Shown here in pieces: positions 37,936 to 47,844 of a stretch of DNA of 64,000 bases (the first letter of the stretch is position 1; the number at the start of each line of letters is the position of its first letter). The notes beneath the pieces are model-generated. The model did no database searches. It saw only the letters and a program-made list of their open reading frames with translations, and had not been told where the DNA came from. A program made the position numbers and the translations under genes. Origin of the DNA: Thalassoglobus neptunius (GTDB lineage: Bacteria; Planctomycetota; Planctomycetia; Planctomycetales; Planctomycetaceae); assembly GCF_007859735.1 (NCBI RefSeq), contig NZ_SIHI01000011.1:1-64000 (forward strand), read 5' to 3'.

Positions 37936-39332
37936 TGAGAAATCGCCAGGAGGAATTCACAGGCTTTGAACCTCTGTCGGCAAACTATATTTATTGCCCG
38001 AATCAGTTCCTCGACGTTTGTCTTCCGAATTGCTCTCGCGGAGTGACAAGAATTGTTGCCTACGTCATTCGGCAAACACTTGGGTGGCTTGATTCGCAAG
38101 GAAATCCAATTCAACAGGAAATCTTTGTCAGCCATCGAGATTTAGTAAAGCAGGCTGGTGTTAGTAAGGGAGCGATCGGACCAGCACTGGACGACGCTTG
38201 CAGACTCAACTTTCTACAACGCCAAAGTAGGGGAGTTGCTTGCTCGAAAGGAACTCGGGGGCAATCCGCATCTTATTCTTTGCGGTGGGATGACTCAGGC
38301 GAATACCACAAGAACGTGGTCAACTTCGCAGGTTTTTATTGCGGTGAGGGTCATCGAACTCCGGTTCCCAACCAGTTTTTTGACCTGATTGTCCGCCACG
38401 AATCACGTGCCGTAGCCAAAGTCGTTGGTACAGTAATCCGCCACACGATTGGATATCAGAATCAATTTGGAGGGCGTCGGACCTCAGCTCCACTTTCGCA
38501 TGCTTACATCGGACGGTATGCCAATCTCAGTGAAGGTCGTATTCTCGCACAGGCAATCCAGCAGGCAGAGGGAACGGGATATATCACCTGCATTCAGCAA
38601 GGTCGATTTGCTGCTGATTCAAAAGATCGTGAACCCGCACAGTATTCTGTGAAATGGCTTCCGAACAACGCTTCCAATGAGAGCGGTTCAAAAAGACCAA
38701 CAGGAAATCGGTTCAAAAAGACCAGCAGCAACGGTTCAGAAAAGCCAGCAATAAAGCGGTTCAAAAAGACCAGCAATAGAAAGACACTACTTAAAGACAA
38801 CGACAAACAGCAGGATACTGCTGTCAAATTGGCGAAAGAAAAACTGATCGATGCGGGATTCGATCGTCGCACTGCTACTGAACTGGCCTCAAAGAGGGGA
38901 CTCGGAGTAATCGAACGCCAGATTAACTGGCTTGACCACCGCAACCCCCGCGACAGTCGAGTCGGTATGTTACGGAAAGCAATCGAAGAAGATTGGGAAA
39001 AGCCAATAGCAATCAAGCAACGAGAGAAAGTTGTTACCCAACGTAAGCGGGATACCGAACGCGATCGAATCCTCCAACTGGAAGATGCTCGCGTTTCCGA
39101 GTCGAAAGCAAAACGGCGGCACCGAAAAAGACGCCTCCAACAGGTCTGGGACGGTGCGTCTTCGCAGGACCGCGAACGTTGGATCAAGCAGGCCGTCGAT
39201 GCTGAAACCAGTCATCGCATTGCAGACCTTATCCGGCGTCAAACTCCGGCCACTTCGACACCGCACATTCAAGTGCTAGAAGTAATCGCCAAAGATAGGC
39301 AACTACCGAAAATTCTCGTGTCGGAAACCTAA
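37935..39332 (+). CDS. Putative replication initiator with two tandem winged-helix-like repeats
   Basis: A 465-residue protein. Two homologous units stand in tandem: unit one around PNQFLDVCLPNCSRGVTRIV and VIRQTLGWLD (residues about 22-52, then HRDLVKQAGVSKGAIGPAL); unit two around PNQFFDLIVRHESRAVAKVV and VIRHTIGYQN (about 143-175, then HAYIGRYANLSEGRILAQAI). Each looks like a winged-helix DNA-binding fold as in plasmid or phage initiators. A Lys/Ser-rich linker with repeated RFKKTS and a basic helical C-terminal part follow. The ACCGT array upstream is its probable binding site. The identity as initiator is inferred from layout, not from a recognised family. Confidence 0.7.
   Translation: MRNRQEEFTGFEPLSANYIYCPNQFLDVCLPNCSRGVTRIVAYVIRQTLGWLDSQGNPIQQEIFVSHRDLVKQAGVSKGAIGPALDDACRLNFLQRQSRGVACSKGTRGQSASYSLRWDDSGEYHKNVVNFAGFYCGEGHRTPVPNQFFDLIVRHESRAVAKVVGTVIRHTIGYQNQFGGRRTSAPLSHAYIGRYANLSEGRILAQAIQQAEGTGYITCIQQGRFAADSKDREPAQYSVKWLPNNASNESGSKRPTGNRFKKTSSNGSEKPAIKRFKKTSNRKTLLKDNDKQQDTAVKLAKEKLIDAGFDRRTATELASKRGLGVIERQINWLDHRNPRDSRVGMLRKAIEEDWEKPIAIKQREKVVTQRKRDTERDRILQLEDARVSESKAKRRHRKRRLQQVWDGASSQDRERWIKQAVDAETSHRIADLIRRQTPATSTPHIQVLEVIAKDRQLPKILVSET
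38684..38780 (+). repeat. Four imperfect tandem repeats inside the putative initiator gene
   Basis: Units beginning CGGTTCAAAAAGACCAGCA (one with GGTTCAGAAAAGCC) start at 38684, 38709, 38732 and 38757, with 23-25 base spacing. They encode the repeated RFKKTS segment of the linker. The length may vary between strains. Confidence 0.7.
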
Positions 39333-39881
39333 CTCGAAAGCGACCGGAGGTCGCAGCATTGAACATGCGACACACAGCAGTGGAACAACACTGATCGACA
39401 AGCGAATCAGTTCACCTCAAAGAAAGAAATCTCTGCCCTTTTGTGTGATCTAAAAGTTGACTCGTGAGCGGGTCGGTCATCAGGTCGGTCAACGGGTCGA
39501 TGCAATCGAACCCATTCTTCGCTCGGACAAGCCGAGAATGTTCGCCTCGATGAGGGCTCCGCGTCGACGGGCTTTGCCCGCGACCGGCGGAGCTTTCGAC
39601 GACGTTGGCGGAGCAACTGCTTCATCTCCGCCGGTCGCGGCCATTGGCTCGTGCCTCGCCTGCACCCTCGACGCGTCGCCGCACTCCTCTTCGCCAACGT
39701 CGGAGACGCTCCACTAATCGGCTACCGCCGATCGGCACCGCCTCACTGTCCACCTCGGCGGTCGCTGAAGCTTCTGTGAGCCGCATTCGATTGCTGATGG
39801 CATTAGGTCACCTCAGCCGTCTAAAAACGTCTGGTAGGTGCCATTAAATCCGCCGCAGACACCGCTGAACTTTCGTCGCAG
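39333..39881. repeat. Inverted-repeat-rich noncoding region, candidate oriT or ori element
   Basis: No credible gene in about 550 bases between the initiator and primase genes. It contains a 15-bp perfect inverted repeat CCGCGACCGGCGGAG (39578-39592 with 39626-39640), interleaved with an 11-bp one CGACGTTGGCG (39600-39610 with 39692-39702). Smaller hairpins lie at 39717-39732 (ATCGGC/GCCGAT) and 39340-39354 (GCGACC/GGTCGC). Such interleaved structure next to replication genes suggests a transfer or replication origin; I cannot tell which. Confidence 0.5.
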
Positions 39882-41066
39882 CTATCGCTGAATTGTTAAG
39901 TCGATTTCGTTCCACTCATCATCCGTGAAATCTTCGGGCTGTCGCCCTGCGAACTTCCCCTCGTGCATATTGCTACTGCAACCTAGCTTCACATCAATCG
40001 ACGCTTCGCTGAGTTGCCAAAGCAACTCTTTGAATGCGGCTTCGCCTTCTTCGTCACAATCAGGCATCAGCACGATGCGGTCGTGACCAGCTTGGCGAGC
40101 GAATCGTATCAACTTCTCAACTTGAGCATCTGTCGCCTTGTTGCTACCAAGGCCGACAGCAGCAACGCCAAGCGTTTCCATTCTTAGCACTTCGTTCATG
40201 CCTTCGGCGACAACGAGTCCACGCTTCGCAAGCGATTCACGAACGTATGGCTCTTCGAGGCGACCGGCGTGACCACCGTATAATTCCAATCCTTTGTGAA
40301 AGCCCTGTACGAACCGGTGTTTGCCTGGTCGCTTGCCGTCGGGGCGACCTTCGCGAATCCACTTTGCCCATTTCTCCTCAAAGGAAAGATCGCGGCCAGA
40401 GTAGCTGACGACTTCGCTTCGCTCATTGCGATGGGTGTAGACGAGATACCCTTTACGGAACAGTGACCGTCCATTGCCGGGAATCCATCCCACGCCCCAT
40501 TTCTCAAGTAACTCAGGAGTCATCCAACGTCGATGCCGCACATATTCAGCAGCCTTTGGACTCATGTCAGCAACATCCGTCACGAGATCGTTGTATAAGT
40601 CCGCAATCTTTTGAGCGGCTTCTTTTTCGTGACGAACAAGTGGAGTGTTCACCGGCTTGGGAGCAGGGGATTGAGTTGGTCGAACGGTTGTTGTCCCCAC
40701 TTGCGGCACCGTATCGGTTGCACCGGAAATCTCTCGCAACTTGGCGACAGCCGACTTAAATTCATCGCCGCGAAGTCGTCCGCCCGTTGGCGGTTCGTGA
40801 CGTTCTAAACCGTGAAGAAGTGTCAACAGGTTGCCGCGAACCCCGCACGAGTGGCAGTAGATTCGATTGACAGCATCGTTCAGTTTTACAGTCAAGTTTC
40901 CGTATTGGTTGTCGGCACATTCTTCGTTGAACACGCACTCCATGCGATGCTCTGCAGAACCCGCTTTGGAAAGCGGCTTACCATAGTGATTCAGGATCTG
41001 ATCGACTGAGGTCTCTTCGATCAGTTCGTCAACGTCTTTCATGTAGCCTGAGTTTCGGTGTTTCAT
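39882..41066 (-). CDS. CHC2 zinc-finger / Toprim DNA primase of the element
   Basis: A 394-residue primase-like protein. Zinc ligands are in [10 protein letters not shown] and [11 protein letters not shown] (residues about 44-78). The Toprim domain follows with [15 protein letters not shown] (about 285) and [19 protein letters not shown] (about 325), whose Glu and Asp-x-Asp coordinate Mg. Between them [17 protein letters not shown] and [13 protein letters not shown] match the DnaG/TraC-type core. It probably primes element replication or the transferred strand. ATG 41066 is used; ATG 41042 ([10 protein letters not shown]) is possible. It is divergent from the replication-relaxation gene with only 45 bases between them. 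Confidence 0.88.
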   Translation of the reverse strand: MKHRNSGYMKDVDELIEETSVDQILNHYGKPLSKAGSAEHRMECVFNEECADNQYGNLTVKLNDAVNRIYCHSCGVRGNLLTLLHGLERHEPPTGGRLRGDEFKSAVAKLREISGATDTVPQVGTTTVRPTQSPAPKPVNTPLVRHEKEAAQKIADLYNDLVTDVADMSPKAAEYVRHRRWMTPELLEKWGVGWIPGNGRSLFRKGYLVYTHRNERSEVVSYSGRDLSFEEKWAKWIREGRPDGKRPGKHRFVQGFHKGLELYGGHAGRLEEPYVRESLAKRGLVVAEGMNEVLRMETLGVAAVGLGSNKATDAQVEKLIRFARQAGHDRIVLMPDCDEEGEAAFKELLWQLSEASIDVKLGCSSNMHEGKFAGRQPEDFTDDEWNEIDLTIQR

Positions 41067-41111
41067 GCAAGGGGAAGTAAGAGGGAATCATGCTACACTT
41101 GATTAGATTCC

Positions 41112-42011
41112 ATGCCAAAAAGAAACCGAGCGAATATCGGGCCGAGAGATATCGAACTGCTGATGGCCCTCGATCGTTGCCCGCTGACAGTCGGTCAACT
41201 CTGCCGACTCAGTTTATCGTTTGCCGCTCCTTTCAACGATGAAAGCAACCTTCGGCGAAGGCTTCGTGCATTGGCAAACGCAGGACTACTCAAATCATGG
41301 CGATATTCGATCGCATCCGAAGGTCAGTCTCCGAAGTATTTCAAACTCAGTCGAGACGGTTATCGAATGCTGTATGGTTTCGATGCGGTTTTGCCGCGAC
41401 GACGGTACTTCGAGGAAATCCGCCCCGGCCATCATCACCACACTTTTTGTCTTGCCGAATTGGTTGTTCGATTGATTACGACAGGGCAGCGAGAAGGAAC
41501 TCGCGTCCGGCATTTTGCTCGCGAAAACAGTGTCAAGCTGGTGGCAAACGGCTTCACGCTCTTTCCTGATTGTGCATTTCAGCTTGTCACGAGAGACGGG
41601 CAGGAATTCAACTTCGTGGTTGAACTAGACAACGGTACTGAACGAATCAGAACAGCGAAAGACGTTGAATCAATCGAACGAAAGCTTCGTGGCTATGACG
41701 CTCACCAGTCACAGTTCGCGTCGAGTGATCGACAACGATATTTGGTGCTATTTGTGACAACACGGAGTTCCGAACGCACTAAACGTATTCTTGATCTTGC
41801 CGCACTGGTGATGCAAAACCCGCAACGTACGGTTTTTCTTGCCTGTGATTTGCCAACGCTGGATCAACATGACCCGTTCGAGAAACCTGTTTTCGTCGAC
41901 CATCGCGGCCTGAAGCGAACACTGCTTCCAATCACTTCACGTCGCCCGCCACAGCCAGTCGACAGCCGAGGAGAAGAGATTAAATGTGAAGCGATCAGTT
42001 TGAGAGGCTAA
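41112..42011 (+). CDS. Replication-relaxation family protein
   Basis: A 299-residue protein. The N-terminal winged helix ([20 protein letters not shown], then [18 protein letters not shown]) is followed by [15 protein letters not shown] and a central nuclease-like core ([25 protein letters not shown]) as in the replication-relaxation family found on conjugative elements, where it is thought to help start plasmid replication or mobilisation. The D...ExD-like spacing hints at a PD-(D/E)XK-like fold. It overlaps the end of the convergent czcC gene by 17 bases. Exact activity is unproven in the family. Confidence 0.8.
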   Translation: MPKRNRANIGPRDIELLMALDRCPLTVGQLCRLSLSFAAPFNDESNLRRRLRALANAGLLKSWRYSIASEGQSPKYFKLSRDGYRMLYGFDAVLPRRRYFEEIRPGHHHHTFCLAELVVRLITTGQREGTRVRHFARENSVKLVANGFTLFPDCAFQLVTRDGQEFNFVVELDNGTERIRTAKDVESIERKLRGYDAHQSQFASSDRQRYLVLFVTTRSSERTKRILDLAALVMQNPQRTVFLACDLPTLDQHDPFEKPVFVDHRGLKRTLLPITSRRPPQPVDSRGEEIKCEAISLRG

Positions 42012-43452
42012 CAAGCATACCGTCAATTTCGGATGCCGCAGTCTGGGCCTGTTCAATCGCGTCTAGTCGGCTGAGTCGCGTCTGTGACAGCGTGCGTTGC
42101 ACCGTCAGCAGTTCCAAGAAGCTGGTTTCACCGGCTGTAAACGCTTGTCTTGAAAACTCCAATGTCTTTTCGGCACGAGGAATGATCGACTCTTGCAGCT
42201 TATGGACACGCTGGCGAGCGATTCGGTAGCGACCTGTGGCGTCTGCGAGACGCTGTTCCAAGTCGAGTTGCAAACGTTGGATATTATTACTGGCAGCCGA
42301 TATCTCTGCCCTCGCTCGATTGATATTTCCTTCGTTGCGATTCCAAATTGGAATCGGCACGCTCACACCGACCATTGCAAACGTATTGTCTGTTCCACCG
42401 TCATATCCAACGCCGAGTTGAGTAGTGACGTTGGGCACCACCTGAGCGCACGCAAGTTGTAGTGATCGGCGTGCACGGTCAAGATCCGAACCGGCACGTG
42501 CCAGTTCAGGGCTTGTAGCTGTGATTTCGGAGAGCAGAAGACTCCAAGGTTCCTCTGGTAAATCAGTCGGTAACTGCCCGGCCAAATGCTCGATTCTCAA
42601 CGAATCCGTGCCAACTGCGGCGGTGAGCCTCCGCCGCGCCATTGAAAGTCTGGTATCAGCATTTTCAGCGGCAAGCTGTACCTGATCCAAGGCGGTTTGA
42701 GCTTGCAACAATGCAATTCGCGAAACCTCTTGGGCTTCCAGCATTTTCTCAACAGACTCAACTGACTGTTTCGCAACGATCAGCAATTCACTTGTTTGCC
42801 GGACACGCTCCTGTGCAACCAATGCTGTTGCGAAAGCGGAACGCACTTCCGTCAGTATCTGCAACTCTGCGACCAACGCCTCGGCCTGCTGGCGAGATAC
42901 TTCGGCAGCCTGAACATTTTGTGCCAAGGTCAGCTTGTTTGCGGTTACCCATTTCTGACTAAGCTGAAGGCTGTGCAATCCGCTAGCTGACTCGTTGCCT
43001 ATTTCTTCTGATTGATATTGAGCGACCGGGTTAAATGGAAGCCCTGCCTGCTGCCAATCACCACGTTGGGCCTGAATCAGTGAACGTTGGCGACGAATGG
43101 CTGGATGCGAAGCAAGTGCCATCGCTTCGAGTTCACCGAGACTGATGCCGCTCGATGATTGTTGTGCATCCCGCCCGTCTATATTTTCAACCGGAGCAAC
43201 GATCACGGGCTTGAATATAGGTGATGAGGACTCGTCATCTGTTCGGTGAGAGCTTTCCTGATACGCGACCGTACGAACTGGAGACTTCGGTTCCTCAGCA
43301 TCGACGGCTACGGACGAAGGCGGTGTCATCTTCAATGCCTGTCGACTGGTATTGCCACGTGAAGCACAGCCAGTCGCGAGCAGCATCGATACCGACAGTG
43401 CGAGAACGACACTGGATAACCGACGTGATTCGGTAGTTCGCGACCTTGCCAC
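41995..43452 (-). CDS. czcC: Outer-membrane efflux protein (TolC family, CzcC-like)
   Basis: A 485-residue outer-membrane lipoprotein. GTG 43452 is chosen because AAGGAG lies 7 bases upstream; an in-frame ATG at 43494 is less well placed. The signal peptide ends in the lipobox LLATGC. Two OEP repeats follow, each with long helices ([20 protein letters not shown], later [20 protein letters not shown]) and a strand region with [20 protein letters not shown]. It forms the trimeric exit channel for the pump encoded at 44605. It is the last gene of the element's metal operon, 134 bases after the CDF gene, and its end overlaps the convergent replication-relaxation gene. Confidence 0.9.
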   Translation of the reverse strand: MARSRTTESRRLSSVVLALSVSMLLATGCASRGNTSRQALKMTPPSSVAVDAEEPKSPVRTVAYQESSHRTDDESSSPIFKPVIVAPVENIDGRDAQQSSSGISLGELEAMALASHPAIRRQRSLIQAQRGDWQQAGLPFNPVAQYQSEEIGNESASGLHSLQLSQKWVTANKLTLAQNVQAAEVSRQQAEALVAELQILTEVRSAFATALVAQERVRQTSELLIVAKQSVESVEKMLEAQEVSRIALLQAQTALDQVQLAAENADTRLSMARRRLTAAVGTDSLRIEHLAGQLPTDLPEEPWSLLLSEITATSPELARAGSDLDRARRSLQLACAQVVPNVTTQLGVGYDGGTDNTFAMVGVSVPIPIWNRNEGNINRARAEISAASNNIQRLQLDLEQRLADATGRYRIARQRVHKLQESIIPRAEKTLEFSRQAFTAGETSFLELLTVQRTLSQTRLSRLDAIEQAQTAASEIDGMLVSLSN

Positions 43453-43586
43453 TGAATACTCCTTCAACGGGCCTTGTATAACTGTAGGCATCATGCCTTT
43501 TCTCCTTATCGGTAGGATCGCCGATGTTATTCTGCGTTTAGCAATTCTTTCGCTTGCATTAGTTGGGGCGATGCGGGTTGTGACGA

Positions 43587-44183
43587 TTATTCGCGTTCAT
43601 TGCGTGCGTCTTTCAGAATCCTCACTCCGCCCCAAACGACGATCATTGCGATGATGACGCCAATCGATAGGTCAGGAATTTGCGAACCAAGCCAAAGGAC
43701 AAGCAGGCCCGATATGATCACACCGATGTTCGCGATAACGTCGTTGGCCGAAAAAATGTACGACGCTCTGAAATTCACATCGCCACCTTTGTGCTTTGAA
43801 ATCAGCTTCAGGCAAATCGTATTGGCGATGAGTGCAACGCTGCCCATGCCTATCATGGCAACACCGATCGGCTCGCCACCACCAACAAATCGCCGATACG
43901 ATTCAACGAGTACGCCAATGCCAAGTGCGAGTTGTAAAGCGCCGCTGATTGTTGCAGCTTTTCGACGAATTCCGACTGTTCTTCCAACAGCGAATAGACT
44001 GATCGCATACACACTGGCGTCAGCCAGCATGTCGAGTGAATCGGCGATCAGACCAGTCGAACCAGCTAAGATCCCCGTGACAACTTCGATTAAGAACATG
44101 GCTGCGTTGATCGCCAAAACAACGCGCAGCGTTTTCCGCTGCTCGTCGTTCTCGGCTTCAAGTTCGCATCCGCAATCGGTCAT
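43587..44183 (-). CDS. Cation diffusion facilitator, transmembrane domain only
   Basis: A 198-residue, five- or six-helix protein of the CDF family. GLIADSLDMLADASVY in helix 2 gives the first pair of metal ligands (Asp, Asp). In helix 5 the usual His/Asp pair is replaced by SANDVIANIG. There is no cytoplasmic C-terminal metal-binding domain; the protein stops right after IIAMIVVWGGVRILKDARNE, so it is about 100 residues shorter than CzcD or ZitB. The N-terminus has a short Cys pair (MTDCGCEL). It lies 5 bases after the Cys-rich lipoprotein gene, so it is co-transcribed. Export of divalent cations into the periplasm for the RND pump is a fair inference. Confidence 0.85.
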   Translation of the reverse strand: MTDCGCELEAENDEQRKTLRVVLAINAAMFLIEVVTGILAGSTGLIADSLDMLADASVYAISLFAVGRTVGIRRKAATISGALQLALGIGVLVESYRRFVGGGEPIGVAMIGMGSVALIANTICLKLISKHKGGDVNFRASYIFSANDVIANIGVIISGLLVLWLGSQIPDLSIGVIIAMIVVWGGVRILKDARNERE

Positions 44184-44188
44184 ATCGA

Positions 44189-44572
44189 CTACTCGGTCGG
44201 CTTTGGCGGTTGCTCGCCATATTTGGCTTCATAGCGAGCAGCGAACTTCTCGAAGTTCTCCGGGTGACACTCGAAGCACTGCGAGTCCGGTCGATTATGT
44301 TCTTCGCACCAGTCTCCCTTTTCTTTGAATTCCGCAATCAGTGATGTTTTGCACAACGCACACTCATCTTCAGGCACGCCATGTTCGTTGCACCACCACC
44401 CGCTATGGTCGTGGTCAGTGGACGCCACCGTTTCGTCGTTTTCACCCGCGTGCGAATCTGGTGACGTTGCTGTATCCGTACCAGAATTGCACCCGCTTGC
44501 TGTGAACAGGACTAAAGACAGAACGGGGACTGTCAGCAGTACTAAAAACCAATTCGATTGTTTGAAACGCAT
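44189..44572 (-). CDS. Cys/His-rich lipoprotein with two tandem metal-site-like modules
   Basis: A 127-residue lipoprotein from ATG 44572 (AAGGAG 8 bases upstream; the TTG at 44578 is too close). The signal ends VLFTASGC, so Cys near residue 28 is acylated. The mature part holds two modules, WCNEHGVPEDECALC and WCEEHNRPDSQCFEC, each a Cys, a His and a CxxC. The same pattern occurs twice in the adaptor at 47845. It sits 32 bases after czcA and 5 bases before the CDF gene. Zn- or other thiophilic-metal binding and hand-off to the adaptor are inferred from the shared modules. Confidence 0.82.
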   Translation of the reverse strand: MRFKQSNWFLVLLTVPVLSLVLFTASGCNSGTDTATSPDSHAGENDETVASTDHDHSGWWCNEHGVPEDECALCKTSLIAEFKEKGDWCEEHNRPDSQCFECHPENFEKFAARYEAKYGEQPPKPTE

Positions 44573-44604
44573 TCTCAATTCTCCTTGTGAGGAACTTAAA
44601 ACTT

Positions 44605-47600
44605 CTACTCTGCGACGGCGTCAGCACCATGCGGAAGCCGAGAAACGGATTGATCGTTCGCAGACTCGCGATCAATCTCTTCTGATTCGTAAATTTCACT
44701 CTCCGGGTCGTCGTGCCGATTGACTGGCCGCTGGAACACCATGTAAAGCACACGCAGCACCAGCAGTGACATAATCATTGCACTAAGGACGCCGCCAATA
44801 ACCACCGTGGCCAGTGGCCGTTGAACTTCAGCTCCCATCCCTGTGCTAAACGCCATTGGTACAAATCCAAGTGCTGCAACCAACGTTGTCATCAGCACTG
44901 GACGAAGTCGTGTAAGTGCCGCTTCTTCAACAGCCTTTTCCAGATTGCGTCCACGTTGCCTGAGTTGGTGAATAGTGGACACAAGAAGCATGTCGTCCAG
45001 TACCGCGACTCCAGACAAAGCAACGAATCCAACGGCTGCGGAAATCGAGAACGGCATGTCTCGCAACCACAGTGCAAAGATCCCACCGGTCCACGCAAAC
45101 GGTATTCCGGTGAAGACGCGAACCGTGTCAATCACGTTACCGTAGGTCGCGTACAGCAACGAAAAAATCAGGACCAAGGCCACTGGAACGACGATCATCA
45201 AGCGTTGTCTCGCTCGGACCATATGCTCAAACTGACCGCCGATCTCAACATAGTATCTTGACGATGGCATCGTCACTTCGTCATTGATTCTCTGTTCCGC
45301 TTCGGCGACAAAACTTCCAACGTCGCGACCACGAACATTCACAGATACGGTCACACGCCTTTGCCCCCACTCACGAGCAATCTGAGAAGGGCCATCTGTC
45401 ACGCGAACATCAGCCAGGCGTCCCAGCGGAATTTGCTCGCCTCTTGGAGTCGTAATTGGGATGGCTTTGATGCTCTCAGGATCGGCCCGGTGTTTGTCCG
45501 GTAAGCGGACCGTTAGTGGAAAGCGAAGTTGCCCCTCGAAAATATCACCTACCGGGCGGCTGCCAATCGCTTCAATAACATCAAGCACCGTAGACGCGGG
45601 AATTCCATAGCGAGCGATTTCATCTTGCTTGATTTTTATCTGCAACATTGGCTGCCCGGTGACTTGTGTCGCACCGACATCCGCCGATCCGGGTACCTCC
45701 AGCAGCACGCGTTCGATTTCAGCTGCTTTGGCAACCATCGTGTCGAGATCGTCACCATACAACTTCACAGCGATGTCGGATCGTTCACCTGTTCCGAGCT
45801 CATCCAATCTCAGCTTAATCGGCTGCGTGTATGCCAGTCGCTGACCGGGCAGGTCACGCAACGCTTCTTCAAACAGTGTCGTCAACTGTGCCTGTGTCGA
45901 CGCCTTCTTCCATTCATTTCGGGGCTTTAGTGTGATGAACACATCTGTCAGTTCGAGGCCCATTGGGTCGGTAGCAATCTCCGCCGAACCGATTCGGCTC
46001 CAGACATGTGACACCTCATCCGGGAACTCTTCGATTAACGCTTTTTCCATCTGTGTATTGAACCGCATCGACTCATCGAGTTCGGTTCCAGCTAGCCGCA
46101 CAACATTGATCGCAACCGCTCCTTCCGAGAGTTGTGGCATGAACTCAGTGCCAAGATTCGGTGCGACCATCCCGAACGCGACAAACAAGACGCCTCCAGC
46201 AAATCCAATCACGGCCAGCTTCTGGTGCATAGTGAAGTGCAATACGGGACGATAAATACGTTTGAGGATTCGGATCAGCAGTGGCTCTTTGTGGCTCATT
46301 TTTTTTGGCAACAAAAGGCTGGCCACAACTGGCATGAGTGTCATGGACAATACCATCGAGCCAGCCAGAGCGAACACGACGGTCAGCGCCATTGGCCGAA
46401 ACATCTTCCCCTCAATACCTTCGAGAGTCAGGATCGGCAGATAGACGATCATGATGATTAGTTCGCCAAACATCGTCGGTCCGCGAACTTCGACAGCCGC
46501 GTCTCGAATGCGTTGCAATCGTGTTCGATTTAGCGGATTGGCTGCCGACAAATGCCGCACGCAGTTCTCAATCATCACGACAGAACTGTCGACCACCAAA
46601 CCGAAGTCTAATGCTCCAAGGCTTAGCAAGCTGGCAGAGATACCGAATCGCCACATGCCCGTGAACGCAAACAGCATCGACAGCGGGATCGCCATTGCGA
46701 CGATTAAACCGGCTCGCAAATTGCCGAGAAAAAGAAACAATACGGCAATAACCAGCAGCCCGCCTTCAAACAGATTCTTGCGGACGGTATCAATCACCGA
46801 ATCGACAAGCTCGGTGCGATCATACATGGTGACCAGTTCGACGCCCGGTGGCAAATTAGTCCGGATGTCGACCAGCTTGTCTTTCAGAGAACTGGTGTAG
46901 TGATGAGTATTTTCGCCCATCAACATGAAGCCCAGCCCCATCACTGCCTCGCCGCGACCATCGGCAGTGACAGCACCACGACGAATCTCGTGTCCAACTT
47001 CAACCTTCGCAACGTCGTTGATGCGTACCGGTACGCCATCGACAGCTTTGACCACAATGTCGCCAATTTCCTTCATCGTTGTTGTGCGGCCAAGCCCTTG
47101 CACGAGCAACATTTCTCCACTGCGGTTGATGTTGCCGCCTCCAACGTTGCGGTTGTTTTCTCGTAGGGCCTGTATGACTTCGTCGAAGGTCAATCCGCGA
47201 GACACAAGTTGAGTTGGGTCGACTCGAACTTGATATTGTTTTTCGTAACCTCCCCAGCTATTCACTTCAGCGGTACCGGGAACAGTTCTCAGTTGGGGAG
47301 CGACAACCCAATCATGAGTTGTTCGCAATTCAGTCAGCAGTCGCACACGCTCTGCTTCAGGTAGCCTGGAATAATCAACCCCCGGATGCGTTAAGACGTA
47401 GTGATACACTTCGCCTAGCCCCGTTGCGACTGGCCCCATGCGTGGACGAGCAACGCCTTCGGGTAGTTCAACAGCGGAAAGTCGCTCGCCGACGACCTGT
47501 CGAGCGAAGTAAATGTCTGTACCGTCCTCGAATGTGACAACAACCTGAGAGAAGCCGAACTTCGAGACCGAACGAACGTTGTCTATCGCCGGAAGGCCGC

Positions 47601-47820
47601 TGAGTGATTGTTCAACGGGATAGGTGATCTGCCGTTCTATTTCTTCCGGTCCCAATGCCGGAGCCACGGTATTGACCTGCACCATCACGGGCGTCGTGTC
47701 AGGAAACGCGTCAATGTCCAGTTGACTTAACGCGTAGCCACCTGTGGCAAACAGTACGACGACACCGATCAGTACGGCGAATCGATGGCGCAGAGATAGT
47801 TCTATTAGACGGGTAAGCAT
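44605..47820 (-). CDS. czcA: RND heavy-metal efflux pump, CzcA-like
   Basis: A complete 1071-residue pump with 12 transmembrane helices and two periplasmic porter loops. The N-terminus (MLTRLIELSLRHRFAVLIGV) and FGFSQVVVTFEDGTDIYFAR are typical of CzcA proteins. The helix-4 signature is DFGLVVDSSVVMIEN, the DFG-type form of divalent-cation HME pumps, unlike the AIG form of the chromosomal pump at 7104. The C-terminal tail is acidic (HDDPESEIYESEEIDRES). It exports Zn, Co, Cd or a similar ion with the adaptor upstream and CzcC downstream. The gap to the adaptor gene is 24 bases. Confidence 0.93.
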   Translation of the reverse strand: MLTRLIELSLRHRFAVLIGVVVLFATGGYALSQLDIDAFPDTTPVMVQVNTVAPALGPEEIERQITYPVEQSLSGLPAIDNVRSVSKFGFSQVVVTFEDGTDIYFARQVVGERLSAVELPEGVARPRMGPVATGLGEVYHYVLTHPGVDYSRLPEAERVRLLTELRTTHDWVVAPQLRTVPGTAEVNSWGGYEKQYQVRVDPTQLVSRGLTFDEVIQALRENNRNVGGGNINRSGEMLLVQGLGRTTTMKEIGDIVVKAVDGVPVRINDVAKVEVGHEIRRGAVTADGRGEAVMGLGFMLMGENTHHYTSSLKDKLVDIRTNLPPGVELVTMYDRTELVDSVIDTVRKNLFEGGLLVIAVLFLFLGNLRAGLIVAMAIPLSMLFAFTGMWRFGISASLLSLGALDFGLVVDSSVVMIENCVRHLSAANPLNRTRLQRIRDAAVEVRGPTMFGELIIMIVYLPILTLEGIEGKMFRPMALTVVFALAGSMVLSMTLMPVVASLLLPKKMSHKEPLLIRILKRIYRPVLHFTMHQKLAVIGFAGGVLFVAFGMVAPNLGTEFMPQLSEGAVAINVVRLAGTELDESMRFNTQMEKALIEEFPDEVSHVWSRIGSAEIATDPMGLELTDVFITLKPRNEWKKASTQAQLTTLFEEALRDLPGQRLAYTQPIKLRLDELGTGERSDIAVKLYGDDLDTMVAKAAEIERVLLEVPGSADVGATQVTGQPMLQIKIKQDEIARYGIPASTVLDVIEAIGSRPVGDIFEGQLRFPLTVRLPDKHRADPESIKAIPITTPRGEQIPLGRLADVRVTDGPSQIAREWGQRRVTVSVNVRGRDVGSFVAEAEQRINDEVTMPSSRYYVEIGGQFEHMVRARQRLMIVVPVALVLIFSLLYATYGNVIDTVRVFTGIPFAWTGGIFALWLRDMPFSISAAVGFVALSGVAVLDDMLLVSTIHQLRQRGRNLEKAVEEAALTRLRPVLMTTLVAALGFVPMAFSTGMGAEVQRPLATVVIGGVLSAMIMSLLVLRVLYMVFQRPVNRHDDPESEIYESEEIDRESANDQSVSRLPHGADAVAE

Positions 47821-47844
47821 GGCGTGAATTCCTTTTCAAGTGGG

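Noticed and set aside
39407-39717. Overlapping frames on both strands in the inverted-repeat region
   Set aside because: Arg/Ser-rich translations mirror the inverted repeats; no start signal; better explained by GC-rich palindromes.
39578-39732. Integron attC-like site
   Set aside because: The arms lack the conserved RYYYAAC/GTTRRRY ends and there is no integron integrase or cassette array.
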